Shown piece after piece: positions 18,927 to 30,266 of a DNA stretch of 64,000 nucleotides (within the stretch, counting starts at the first letter, position 1; the number at the start of each line of letters is the position of its first letter). A program made the position numbers and the translations under genes. The notes under the pieces were generated by a model that did not search any database, was not told the DNA's origin, and worked only from the letters and a program-made list of their open reading frames with translations. The stretch is from Janthinobacterium sp. LM6 (lineage in GTDB: Bacteria; Pseudomonadota; Gammaproteobacteria; Burkholderiales; Burkholderiaceae_D), in the NCBI RefSeq assembly GCF_002002885.1, contig NZ_CP019510.1:1054001-1118000 (forward strand). The letters are read 5' to 3'.

Positions 18927-21223
18927 TGAGTCAAGCATTGCGCTATTTGCTGGTGGTGGGCGGCGGCATTGTCAGTATTCTGCTGTTCCTGCTGGCGTCG
19001 GCTTCCGACAATTCCGGCTTTTTCGACCGTTACTACACCTGGCTGCTGGGCCTGAACGCGGCCGTGGCCGTGTCCCTGCTGGCGCTGGTGGGCATTTCCC
19101 TGGCGCGCCTGTACGCGCGCTACAAGAGCGGCAAGTTCGGCTCCAAGCTGATGACGCGCCTGGTGATGCTGTTCGCCGCCGTCGGCATCCTGCCGGGCCT
19201 GGTGATTTTCCTTGTCTCAGTGCAATTCGTCTCCCACTCCATCGAATCCTGGTTCAACGTCAAGATCGAAGCGGCGCTGGAATCGGGAATTGAACTGGGC
19301 CGTGCCGGCCTCGATGCGGCCCTGGTCGAGCTCGACCACCGGGGCCACAAGGCCGTCGAAGAACTGGGCGCCGACCCGGTGGCCGGTCCGGCCGTGCTGA
19401 CCAGCCTGCTGCGCGAAGAGGGCATGCAAAACGTCATGCTTGTCAGCGGCGACGGCGTGCTGCTGGCCAGCGCCGGGCCGCACAGCGCGGCCGACTTGCC
19501 AACGCCGCCCATGCTGGTGCAGGCGGCCTTGCCGGCCGGCTATGCCTCCGCCGAGGGCGGACTGGAGTTGCACGACGATGGCACGGAGTCGGGCGGCGGC
19601 GGTTTCCGCTCGGGCCTGCCAGCATCGCTGGAAACGGCGGCCAGCCTGCGCCTGCGCGTGCTGGTGGCCGTGCCGGGACCGTCCGTTTCGCCCCGCTATT
19701 TGCAACTGCTGCAATCGGTGCCGCCCAAGCTGGCGACGAATGGCGAAGTGCTGCGCGCCGCCTACAGCGAATACAAGGAACGTTTCGTCGCGCGCGTGGG
19801 ACTGCGCAAGATGTACATGGAAATCCTCACTTTGACCTTGCTGCTGGCTATTTTCGGCGCCATCGGCAGCGCTTTCCTGATCGCCGGCAATTTGGCCCAG
19901 CCCCTGCTGCTGCTGGCCGAAGGCACGCGCGCCGTGGCCGAGGGCGACCTGTCGCCGCGCCCCATCGTCGCGACCAAGGATGAACTGGGCACCCTGACGC
20001 AGTCGTTCAACATCATGACGCGCCAGTTGCTCGATGCGCGCACGGCCGTGGAAAGCAACCGCGCCGCCTTGCAAAACGCCAAGGCCCACCTGGAATCGGT
20101 GCTGGCGAACATGTCGGCCGGCGTGATGGTGCTCGACGGCGACTTCAAGCTGGTGACCTGCAATGAGTCGGTCGAACGCATCCTGCAGCATTCGGGCATG
20201 AGCATGGTGGGCCAGCCGCTGGCGAATATTGCTGGAATGGAAGAGTTTGGCGGCGCCATCATCAGCGCCTTTACGGCGCAAAGCGCGCAATCGGCCTCGG
20301 GCCGCAACCAGCAGCGCCTGCACTGGCAGCGCCAGATCGAGATTCCGCGCCGCCTGGGCAGTAGTGCCGACGAGCATGACATCACCTTGCTGGCGCGCGG
20401 TTCGAGGCTGCCGCTGGAGTCCGGCAGCGGCTACATCGTCGTCTTCGATGATATTTCCGACGTGATTTCCGCGCAGCGCTCGATCGCCTGGGGCGAGGTG
20501 GCGCGCCGCCTGGCGCATGAAATCAAGAATCCGCTCACGCCTATCCAGCTGTCGGCCGAGCGCCTGCAGATGAAGCTCGAAGGCAAGCTGGAGCAGCCTG
20601 ATGCCGACCTGCTCAGCCGCGCCACCACCACCATCGTCAAGCAGGTCGATGCGATGAAGCGCATGGTCGACGACTTCCGCGACTATGCGCGCACGCCGCC
20701 GGCCGTGCTCACGCCGCTGCGCTTGAACGAGCTGATCGAAGAGATACTGAACCTGTACCTGCGCGGCGACGATGGCGACATCATCCATCCGCTGCTGGCG
20801 CCGAATTTGCCGATGGTGATGGGCGATCCGACCCAGTTGCGCCAGGTGATCCACAACTTGCTGCAGAACGCGCAGGACGCCATGGCCGACCTGCCGCCGG
20901 ACTCGCCGCATCCGCAGATTGACGTAAGGACGGAAGCAATTCATTATCGCAGTGCGGACGGCGGCGTGAATATCGCCGTGCGGCTGGCCATCAGCGACAA
21001 TGGCCCTGGTTTCGCGCCAAAAATCCTGGCGCGGGCCTTCGAGCCCTATGTGACTTCGAAGGCGCGCGGCACGGGATTGGGCCTGGCGATGGTCAAGAAA
21101 ATTATCGATGAACACGGCGGACGCATCGATATCGAGAACCGGGTCGACGGCAATGGCGCTTCGGTGGTCATTTTGCTGTTAAAGTTAGCTCCCGACACTC
21201 CTGCCCAGGAATTCCTGGCGTGA
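18926..21223 (+). CDS. ntrY: NtrY-type membrane sensor histidine kinase
   Basis: A 765-aa two-component kinase. It has about three or four membrane segments with a periplasmic loop (about 100-290), a HAMP linker (about 320-375) and a PAS domain (about 390-500). The HisKA domain has phospho-acceptor His531 in RRLAHEIKNPLTP, and the HATPase domain has NLLQNAQDAM, DNGPGF and GTGLGLAMVKKI. The start is a GTG overlapping the previous stop. The RRLAHEIKNPLTPIQLSAERL motif is characteristic of NtrY kinases. The signal sensed is unknown. It pairs with the regulator at 21322. Confidence 0.9.
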   Translation: MSQALRYLLVVGGGIVSILLFLLASASDNSGFFDRYYTWLLGLNAAVAVSLLALVGISLARLYARYKSGKFGSKLMTRLVMLFAAVGILPGLVIFLVSVQFVSHSIESWFNVKIEAALESGIELGRAGLDAALVELDHRGHKAVEELGADPVAGPAVLTSLLREEGMQNVMLVSGDGVLLASAGPHSAADLPTPPMLVQAALPAGYASAEGGLELHDDGTESGGGGFRSGLPASLETAASLRLRVLVAVPGPSVSPRYLQLLQSVPPKLATNGEVLRAAYSEYKERFVARVGLRKMYMEILTLTLLLAIFGAIGSAFLIAGNLAQPLLLLAEGTRAVAEGDLSPRPIVATKDELGTLTQSFNIMTRQLLDARTAVESNRAALQNAKAHLESVLANMSAGVMVLDGDFKLVTCNESVERILQHSGMSMVGQPLANIAGMEEFGGAIISAFTAQSAQSASGRNQQRLHWQRQIEIPRRLGSSADEHDITLLARGSRLPLESGSGYIVVFDDISDVISAQRSIAWGEVARRLAHEIKNPLTPIQLSAERLQMKLEGKLEQPDADLLSRATTTIVKQVDAMKRMVDDFRDYARTPPAVLTPLRLNELIEEILNLYLRGDDGDIIHPLLAPNLPMVMGDPTQLRQVIHNLLQNAQDAMADLPPDSPHPQIDVRTEAIHYRSADGGVNIAVRLAISDNGPGFAPKILARAFEPYVTSKARGTGLGLAMVKKIIDEHGGRIDIENRVDGNGASVVILLLKLAPDTPAQEFLA

Positions 21224-21321
21224 GGGTCTGGTTTAGTATTTAAAACACTAATAAAATCATAGTTGTCCGCCGTGTGCATCTTGTGCGCGACGGCCGGCGA
21301 AATGAGGAAGGCAAGACACGA

Positions 21322-22041
21322 ATGGCAAACATACTCGTAGTGGATGATGAAATGGGTATCCGTGAGTTGCTCTCGGAAATTTTGGGCGACGAAGGACATG
21401 CTATCCAGCTGGCCGAAAATGCGCAGCAGGCGCGCGAAGCGCGTGCCGCCGGTGCGCCGGATCTGGTATTGCTGGATATCTGGATGCCCGACACCGATGG
21501 CGTCACCCTGCTCAAGGAGTGGCAGCGCGACGGCTTGCTGACCATGCCGGTGATCATGATGTCGGGCCACGCCACCATCGATACGGCGGTCGAGGCGACG
21601 CGCATCGGCGCCATGAACTTCCTGGAAAAACCAATTGCTCTGCAAAAACTGCTGAAGGCAGTCCAGCAAGGCTTGACGCGGGCACAGGAAACCGTGCGCG
21701 CGCCGAGCGTGGCGCCGCGTCCCGTGGCACCCGTGGTGGCCGAGGAAAGCAGCCATCCCGTGCCCAACTTTGGCGGCAGCGCGCCGCAACAGCTGATGGT
21801 GCGCCCAGGCATCGCTGTACCTGCGGTGGCCGAAGGCCATGGCTACAACCTGTCGTTCGACTTGCCGCTGCGCGAGGCACGCGACGCGTTCGAGCGCATG
21901 TATTTCGAACATCACCTGGGACGCGAAGGCGGCAGCATGACCCGCGTGGCGGAAAAAACGGGCCTCGAGCGCACCCATTTGTACCGCAAGCTGAAACAGC
22001 TGGGCGTCGAACCGGGCAAGCTGGCCAAGAAAAGCCTGTGA
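21322..22041 (+). CDS. NtrX-like response regulator lacking an AAA+ domain
   Basis: A 239-aa regulator partnered with the upstream NtrY kinase. The receiver domain (1-120) has Asp8/Asp9, phospho-acceptor Asp52 (LLDIWMPD) and Lys102 in FLEKP. About 70 residues of linker follow, then a Fis-type helix-turn-helix at the end (REGGSMTRVAEKTGLERTHL). Full-length NtrX of other bacteria has a ~240-aa sigma54-interacting AAA+ ATPase between these parts; here it is absent, so sigma54 activation is not expected. The start at 21322 has a good GAGGAAGG site. Its stop overlaps the next GTG. Confidence 0.88.
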   Translation: MANILVVDDEMGIRELLSEILGDEGHAIQLAENAQQAREARAAGAPDLVLLDIWMPDTDGVTLLKEWQRDGLLTMPVIMMSGHATIDTAVEATRIGAMNFLEKPIALQKLLKAVQQGLTRAQETVRAPSVAPRPVAPVVAEESSHPVPNFGGSAPQQLMVRPGIAVPAVAEGHGYNLSFDLPLREARDAFERMYFEHHLGREGGSMTRVAEKTGLERTHLYRKLKQLGVEPGKLAKKSL

Positions 22042-22439
22042 CGGCAGCCGTGCGGCGTCCGACGCCGCTGACTCTGGTCAGCGGTGGACGCGCCGCCGGG
22101 CGCGAAGCGGCCATCGCGCAAGCCTTGCCGCCTGGCCAGCCGGCCGCCGTGATCCTCGAGGGCCTTGCTGACGGCAACGCCATCCTGGCCGACCTGGCCG
22201 GGCAAGTTTCTCCTTCTCCATCATTTCCATTGCAACTGTTGCGCATCGCACCAGGTTGCCTGTGCTGCAGCGGCAATCTCGTATTGCGTGTAACATTGAA
22301 TCGTCTGCTGCGCCATCCACCCGCACACTTGTTCATCAGCCTGGCCGACGCCACGCACATCGAACAATTGCGCACCTGGCTCACCGCCAGTCCCTACGAT
22401 GCCCTGCTGGCGCTGCAAGCAGACATGGTCGTTTCCTGA
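22038..22439 (+). CDS. Truncated CobW/COG0523-like protein with degenerate P-loop
   Basis: A 133-aa protein starting at GTG 22038, which overlaps the ntrX-like stop (GTGA), so it is probably translationally coupled. Near residue 13, LVSGGRAAGREAAIAQAL lines up with the CobW P-loop pattern SGFLGAGKTTLLNHIL, but the GKTT core reads GREA. Further on, GCLCCSGNLVLRVTLNRLL matches the COG0523 metal-binding GCxCC segment. The protein ends before the usual NKxD motif and the C-terminal domain. GTP binding is therefore doubtful. Family assignment is my reading of these motifs; function is unknown. Confidence 0.65.
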   Translation: MTAAVRRPTPLTLVSGGRAAGREAAIAQALPPGQPAAVILEGLADGNAILADLAGQVSPSPSFPLQLLRIAPGCLCCSGNLVLRVTLNRLLRHPPAHLFISLADATHIEQLRTWLTASPYDALLALQADMVVS

Positions 22440-22592
22440 CGACTTTTCGATCGCCTTACCGCAGTCGTAGTTTGCATCTCGTTACAACTCTGTAGCCCGC
22501 AGGGTGGCATGGCCGCTTGAAATGGCGCCGTGTGAACCCCACCTCTGTTCTGACACCGCAGGAGCTTCTCCTGCTTGAGCGAAGGATGCAAA

Positions 22593-22850
22593 ATGAACCT
22601 GATCTATAACAGCGAACAATACAGCGTCGTGGAATTCGGCGTCGACGGCGACCTCGAAGCACTGCGCTTTGGCGGCTATGAAATCGTCGACAAGGGGGGC
22701 AAGCGGGAAACGTTTATCGCCGGCATCCTTGCACAACACTTCCGCCGCGACGTCACGGAGCTGATCGCCAGCGAACCCAGCATGGAAGAGATCGATGAAT
22801 TCCTGGGCAGCTACGATTCCCTCATGAGCCAGCCTGTCCTGTTGCACTGA
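22593..22850 (+). CDS. DUF3567 family protein
   Basis: An 85-aa acidic soluble protein, MNLIYNSEQYSVVEFGVDG at its start, of the DUF3567 family known mainly from Burkholderiales. No catalytic motif or membrane segment is seen. The ATG at 22593 has GAAGGA seven nt upstream; a start six codons earlier lacks similarity. A small hairpin GCAGGAG-CTT-CTCCTGC (22558-22574) lies just ahead of the ribosome binding site. Function unknown. Confidence 0.85.
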   Translation: MNLIYNSEQYSVVEFGVDGDLEALRFGGYEIVDKGGKRETFIAGILAQHFRRDVTELIASEPSMEEIDEFLGSYDSLMSQPVLLH

Positions 22851-22927
22851 CCGGATGGCTATCGCCACCATACCAATCCGTCTGACGGCATGGTATGGTG
22901 GCCGGGTTACTTCGCTGCAAACAGACC

Positions 22928-23707
22928 ATGTGCCAACTTCTCGGAATGAATTGCAATGTCCCCACGGACATTGTCTTTAGTTTTACCGGCTTCGCCATGC
23001 GCGGCGGCCATACCGATACCCACCATGACGGCTGGGGTATTGCCTTTTTCGAGGGGGCCGGCGTACGCCATTTCGTCGACCACCAGGCGGCCATCGCCTC
23101 GCCCGTGGCCGAACTGATCAAACGCTACCCCATCAAGTCGCGCAATGTCATCGCGCATATCCGCAAGGCCACGCAAGGCCAGGTGGCGCTGGAAAATTGC
23201 CACCCGTTCGTGCGCGAACTGTGGGGCCGTTACTGGGTCTTTGCCCACAATGGCGATTTGAAGGAGTTCAACCCCGTGCTGACGGGCAGCTATCGCCCCG
23301 TCGGCTGCACCGACAGCGAACGGGCTTTCTGCTACCTGCTGCAGGAGCTGCATGCGCGCTTTGGCGATGCCCCGCCGGCCTTGCCGCAACTGCATGCCGC
23401 CCTGGCGGAGTTGCTGCCCAGCATCGCCGCCCACGGCACTTTCAACATGATGCTGTCGAGTGGCGAGGCGCTGTTTGCCCATTGCTCGACCAGCTTGCAC
23501 TATCTGGTGCGACAACATCCGTTTCCAACTGCTAAACTCTCCGATGAAGACCTGAGCGTGGACTTTTCCCAGGTGACGACACCCCAGGACCGCGTGGCCG
23601 TGATTGTTACCCAGCCGCTGACGACAAATGAGCAATGGACGGCGTTTGCGCCGGGCGAATTGAAATTATTTGTCGACGGGATGGTGCAAGACACGCCAGT
23701 CGCCTAA
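22928..23707 (+). CDS. Class II glutamine amidotransferase (YafJ-like)
   Basis: A 259-aa stand-alone glutaminase-type (Ntn) domain. The start at 22928 places Cys at position 2 (MCQLLGMNCN), the N-terminal nucleophile after Met removal. Other family signatures are GGHTDTHHDGWGIAF, HIRKATQG and FAHNGDL. E. coli YafJ and YeaG-linked relatives share this layout, but the physiological acceptor is unknown. It follows DUF3567 by 77 nt and may be cotranscribed with it. Confidence 0.9.
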   Translation: MCQLLGMNCNVPTDIVFSFTGFAMRGGHTDTHHDGWGIAFFEGAGVRHFVDHQAAIASPVAELIKRYPIKSRNVIAHIRKATQGQVALENCHPFVRELWGRYWVFAHNGDLKEFNPVLTGSYRPVGCTDSERAFCYLLQELHARFGDAPPALPQLHAALAELLPSIAAHGTFNMMLSSGEALFAHCSTSLHYLVRQHPFPTAKLSDEDLSVDFSQVTTPQDRVAVIVTQPLTTNEQWTAFAPGELKLFVDGMVQDTPVA

Positions 23708-23844
23708 TTTGTTGACGACAATAAACTGGATTGCTGCCAAAATACCCACAGCGCGGGCGGAATTCAGCTAAAGTATTGTCAATAGTGAACCTTGATGCGG
23801 GCGCGGCGCGGCCGGTGTCACTCGACGTGATTGATGAAGAGTTA

Positions 23845-25125
23845 ATGATCGATATTTCCAGCAACGACATCACCCCGAAACCCTTGCGCGTGCGCGAGTT
23901 CTATCTGGGGCGACAACCTATCCTTGACCGTAATCAAGCCCTGTTTGGCTATGAGTTGCTATTCCGCAACGCTCCGGTCGGTCCCGCCAACATTACCAGC
24001 GATCTGTCCGCCACTGCCTCCGTCATCGCCCACGCTTCCCAGCTGGGCATGGAAAAGGTCATCGGCGACGCGCTCGGTTTCGTCAACGTCGATGCCGACG
24101 TGATCATGAGCGACATCTTCGTGTTTCTGCCGCGTGAAAAAGTCGTGCTGGAAATCGTCGAATCGATGCCCGTCACGCCGGAAGTGCGCGCGCGCATCAG
24201 CGAGCTGGTGGGCCATGGCTTCACCTTCGCGCTGGAAAACGTCGTGTCCGACACGGCGCAAGTGCAGGAGCTGTTGCCGCTGGTGCAATACGTCAAGATG
24301 GACATGAGCACGGTCGACCCGAAAGTGCTGGCAGCGCTGGCGCCCCGTTTCAAGCAGGAAAACAAGAAACTGGTGGCGGAAAAGGTCGAGACGCGCGAAG
24401 AATTCAAGTCGGGCCTGGACCTGGGCTTCGATTACTTCCAGGGGTATTACTTTGCCAAGCCCGCCATCATGACGGGCAAGAAACTGTCGCCGTCGCAACT
24501 GGCCGTCATGGAACTGATGACCCTGGTGACGTCGGACGCCGATAACATGGACATCGAGCGCGCCATCAAGCGCGACGTGTCGCTGGCCTTGAACCTGCTG
24601 CGCCTGGTCAATACACCGGCCGTGGGCGCGCGCCAGCGCATCGATTCGCTGAGCCAGGCCGTGACCGTGCTGGGCCGCCGCCAATTGCAGCGCTGGCTGC
24701 AAATCATGCTGTATGCGGAACCAAGCAAGCGCGGCCATAGCATGACGCCGCTGCTGATGCTGGCCACCACGCGCGGCCGCCTGCTGGAATTGCTCGCGCA
24801 TAAACTGCGCCCGAACCACGCCCATTCGGCCGATATCGCCTTTACGGTCGGCATCATGTCGCTGATGGATACCCTGTTCGGCGTGCCGATGTCGGAAATC
24901 CTCGGCCAGATCGAAGTGATCGACGAAGTGGCCGAAGCGCTGCTGTCGCGCGAAGGCTTCTATGGCGACCTGCTGCGCCTGGCCGAGTGCATCGAGCGCA
25001 TCGAAGACATGGAAGGCGAGATCGTGCCGACCTTGCGCGACCTGGCCATGTCGCCGGACGACCTGGTGGAGCTGGAAATGGCCGCCTACGAATGGAGCGA
25101 CAACGTAGTCCGCTACGCTTTGTAG
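23845..25125 (+). CDS. EAL-like / HDOD domain signalling protein (YuxH-type)
   Basis: A 426-aa protein with an N-terminal EAL-fold domain (about 15-215) and a C-terminal HDOD domain (about 215-400). The EAL domain is degenerate: the signature reads YELLFR, and KMDMSTVD and AEKVET replace the usual KIDxxF and AEGVE. It probably does not hydrolyse c-di-GMP. YuxH-type proteins with this layout are signalling adaptors. The start at 23845 (MIDISSNDI) has GAAGAG upstream; a TTG at 23731 would add 38 codons without similarity. A copy of the dispersed repeat begins 5 nt after its stop. Confidence 0.87.
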   Translation: MIDISSNDITPKPLRVREFYLGRQPILDRNQALFGYELLFRNAPVGPANITSDLSATASVIAHASQLGMEKVIGDALGFVNVDADVIMSDIFVFLPREKVVLEIVESMPVTPEVRARISELVGHGFTFALENVVSDTAQVQELLPLVQYVKMDMSTVDPKVLAALAPRFKQENKKLVAEKVETREEFKSGLDLGFDYFQGYYFAKPAIMTGKKLSPSQLAVMELMTLVTSDADNMDIERAIKRDVSLALNLLRLVNTPAVGARQRIDSLSQAVTVLGRRQLQRWLQIMLYAEPSKRGHSMTPLLMLATTRGRLLELLAHKLRPNHAHSADIAFTVGIMSLMDTLFGVPMSEILGQIEVIDEVAEALLSREGFYGDLLRLAECIERIEDMEGEIVPTLRDLAMSPDDLVELEMAAYEWSDNVVRYAL

Positions 25126-25130
25126 TGGCG

Positions 25131-25250
25131 CCTGACCTGAGCTACTGCGCGTCGGTATAGGAGGCCTGCGATGCTCACCGGCTCGGCGCCCCCGTACTGA
25201 GTACGGCTCCGCTTCTCGGCCACCTCTTCCTTCCGCTCGCTACGGTTTTG
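25131..25250 (-). repeat. Dispersed intergenic repeat, copy A
   Basis: About 120 bp, highly similar to the reverse complement of 33897-34023. Shared blocks, read on the minus strand, are CAAAACCGTAGCGAGCGGAAG, GTGGC-GAGAAGCGGA, GCCGAG, GTGAGCATCGCA, CGACGCGCAGTAG and GGTCAGG. The copy has an internal palindrome CCGTACTGAGTACGG (25192-25206). It starts 5 nt after the stop of the EAL/HDOD gene and is followed by a terminator. Confidence 0.85.
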
Positions 25251-25294
25251 CCAGGCGCTGAGACGTCGCGTATCTGCGGTGCTGTTCGTATTTT

Positions 25295-25333
25295 AAAAAG
25301 CCCTGCACGGCTTAGCCGTGACAGGGCTTTTTT
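25295..25333. terminator. Bidirectional terminator between EAL/HDOD and SPW genes
   Basis: A long hairpin: AAAAAGCCCTG (25295-25305) pairs with CAGGGCTTTTT (25322-25332), enclosing CACGGC-TTA-GCCGTG, with a single unpaired A. T-runs on both sides let it serve the plus-strand gene and the minus-strand SPW gene. Confidence 0.9.
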
Positions 25334-25339
25334 ACGCCG

Positions 25340-25711
25340 CTACGCCGCGGCGCCGGGCCAGTGCTTGTGCAGCTCGGGGTCGGTGCGCAGTTCCCACAGG
25401 GCCAGGACGACGACGGCGATACCGACGATGAGCTCGTTCCACAGGACGACGCGCTGTTCGGCCAGCCGCAGTATCCACGGCGAGGCGGCGACCCAGACGC
25501 CCACCAGCAGATTGACGACGACGGCCCAGAAATACGTCTTGTACAGGTCGAAGGCGGCCAGGATGGCGATCACGAGGCCCGAGACAAAGGCGTTGATCAT
25601 CTGCGGCGAGCCTTCGGGATAGGAAAATGCCCAGGGCGAGACAACGAGCCACAGGCCCAGCAACAGGATCACCTGATCCTGCCAGCGTTTCAGTTTGAAA
25701 TTGGTTGCCAT
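25340..25711 (-). CDS. SPW repeat membrane protein
   Basis: A 123-aa inner-membrane protein with four predicted helices arranged as two repeats. Each repeat carries the SPW motif (VSPWAFSYPEG near 24 and ASPWILRLAEQ near 76). The family is widespread and of unknown function. A strong ribosome binding site AAGGAGGATAT precedes the ATG. It lies alone between the terminator at 25295 and metH. Confidence 0.88.
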   Translation of the reverse strand: MATNFKLKRWQDQVILLLGLWLVVSPWAFSYPEGSPQMINAFVSGLVIAILAAFDLYKTYFWAVVVNLLVGVWVAASPWILRLAEQRVVLWNELIVGIAVVVLALWELRTDPELHKHWPGAAA

Positions 25712-25788
25712 ATATCCTCCTTGCCAGTTGGGAACGGGCCGGAGCGGGCATGCAGCATGCCGGCCGGCATACTGCGTTAGTGCGCTTC

Positions 25789-25812
25789 GGCGCGCGATAA
25801 GTTCCGCGCGCC
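25789..25812 (-). terminator. GC hairpin after metH
   Basis: Eight-bp stem GGCGCGCG (25789-25796) / CGCGCGCC (25805-25812) with an 8-nt loop, 20 nt after the metH stop. There is no T-run, so it may stabilise the transcript end instead of terminating on its own. Confidence 0.35.
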
Positions 25813-25831
25813 TTGTGCTTATATTATGGCA

Positions 25832-29626
<3,795 letters not shown>

Positions 29627-29771
29627 TTCATGCTTTCAATAGGCAAACGGGCGGCGGCGCGGCGACAAGACGTTACGAGGCGGATGCGGGTCAGCAGGAT
29701 CAGCTGACGGAGAGTGCCGGCCGGGTAGGGCAGGCAGAAGGTGGTAATCGCCTGATTTCACCGGGTCTAAA

Positions 29772-29777
29772 ATTATA
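29772..29777 (-). promoter_or_regulatory. Candidate -10 element of metH
   Basis: A perfect TATAAT is read on the minus strand, 146 nt upstream of the metH ATG. The best -35 (TTAAAA) is 19 nt upstream and weak, so this is a tentative call. Confidence 0.35.
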
Positions 29778-29782
29778 CGGCA

Positions 29783-29881
29783 TCAGGCTGCTTTGGTTTT
29801 AAGCAAAAGCGGCCGTTCGCCCCACGGCAGGCCTTCTTGCAACACATCGCCTTCCGCCACGCCTGCTTCTGAAAATGACAT
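29783..29881 (-). pseudogene. Possible gene remnant or very small ORF
   Basis: A 32-codon frame from ATG at 29881 to TGA at 29783, with an in-frame stop six codons before the ATG. The peptide reads like the tail of a longer protein (EGDVLQEGLPWGERPLLLK near its end) and its DNA is GC-rich beside an AT-rich stretch. It could be the 3' end of a deleted gene. I do not recognise the family. Confidence 0.25.
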
Positions 29882-30266
29882 TCCTGAAAATCTTACTCAA
29901 AATGTTAATTCTTCCAGCAAAGTTGGCAGGAAGGTATTGCGTCTGGGCTGTGGAAAAATTTCCACATTATTTGCGCCGCATCAGCATATTTTTAATGAGT
30001 CGAATGGCAATAGCTGCAAAGGAAAGTAATTTTGATTTTAGCCAATACAGAGTGAGGGAAATAATGCCCAGAATAAAATTTGCCAAGCAGATATTTTAAT
30101 TATTATCAAAACCAATTGAATCAAAAGCATTAATAGTTGTCTTTGGGAATCGAACTAAACCATAATATTGATTCTTCGAAATTAAATTCTCACCAAAAGT
30201 CACCAATATGTCACATTTATCTCGTGTCCTCCCCGGCATCGCGCTGCATCAACATGGTTGCCAGCC

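Larger units (their letters stand above)
29627..30266. other. AT-rich intergenic region between metH and the lipoprotein gene
   Basis: This 640-nt gap separates divergent genes. About 29860-30230 is clearly richer in A and T than the rest of the window. It contains a candidate metH -10 (29772-29777), a short minus-strand reading frame (29783-29881) and weak plus-strand frames (for example 29875-30099, 74 codons, hydrophobic and basic) that I could not support as genes. The composition suggests a silenced or acquired promoter region for the downstream lipoprotein. Confidence 0.5.

Noticed and set aside
17352-18938. A 528-codon minus-strand frame opposite rsmB and DUF4390
   Set aside because: Shadow frame; both sense genes have firm motifs.
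29627-29800. Riboswitch (SAM, SAH or cobalamin) upstream of metH
   Set aside because: I looked for the conserved cores of these aptamers on the minus strand and did not find them.
29875-30099. A 74-codon plus-strand frame in the AT-rich gap
   Set aside because: No clear ribosome binding site or family; AT-rich DNA gives such hydrophobic/basic frames by chance. It remains a weak possibility.
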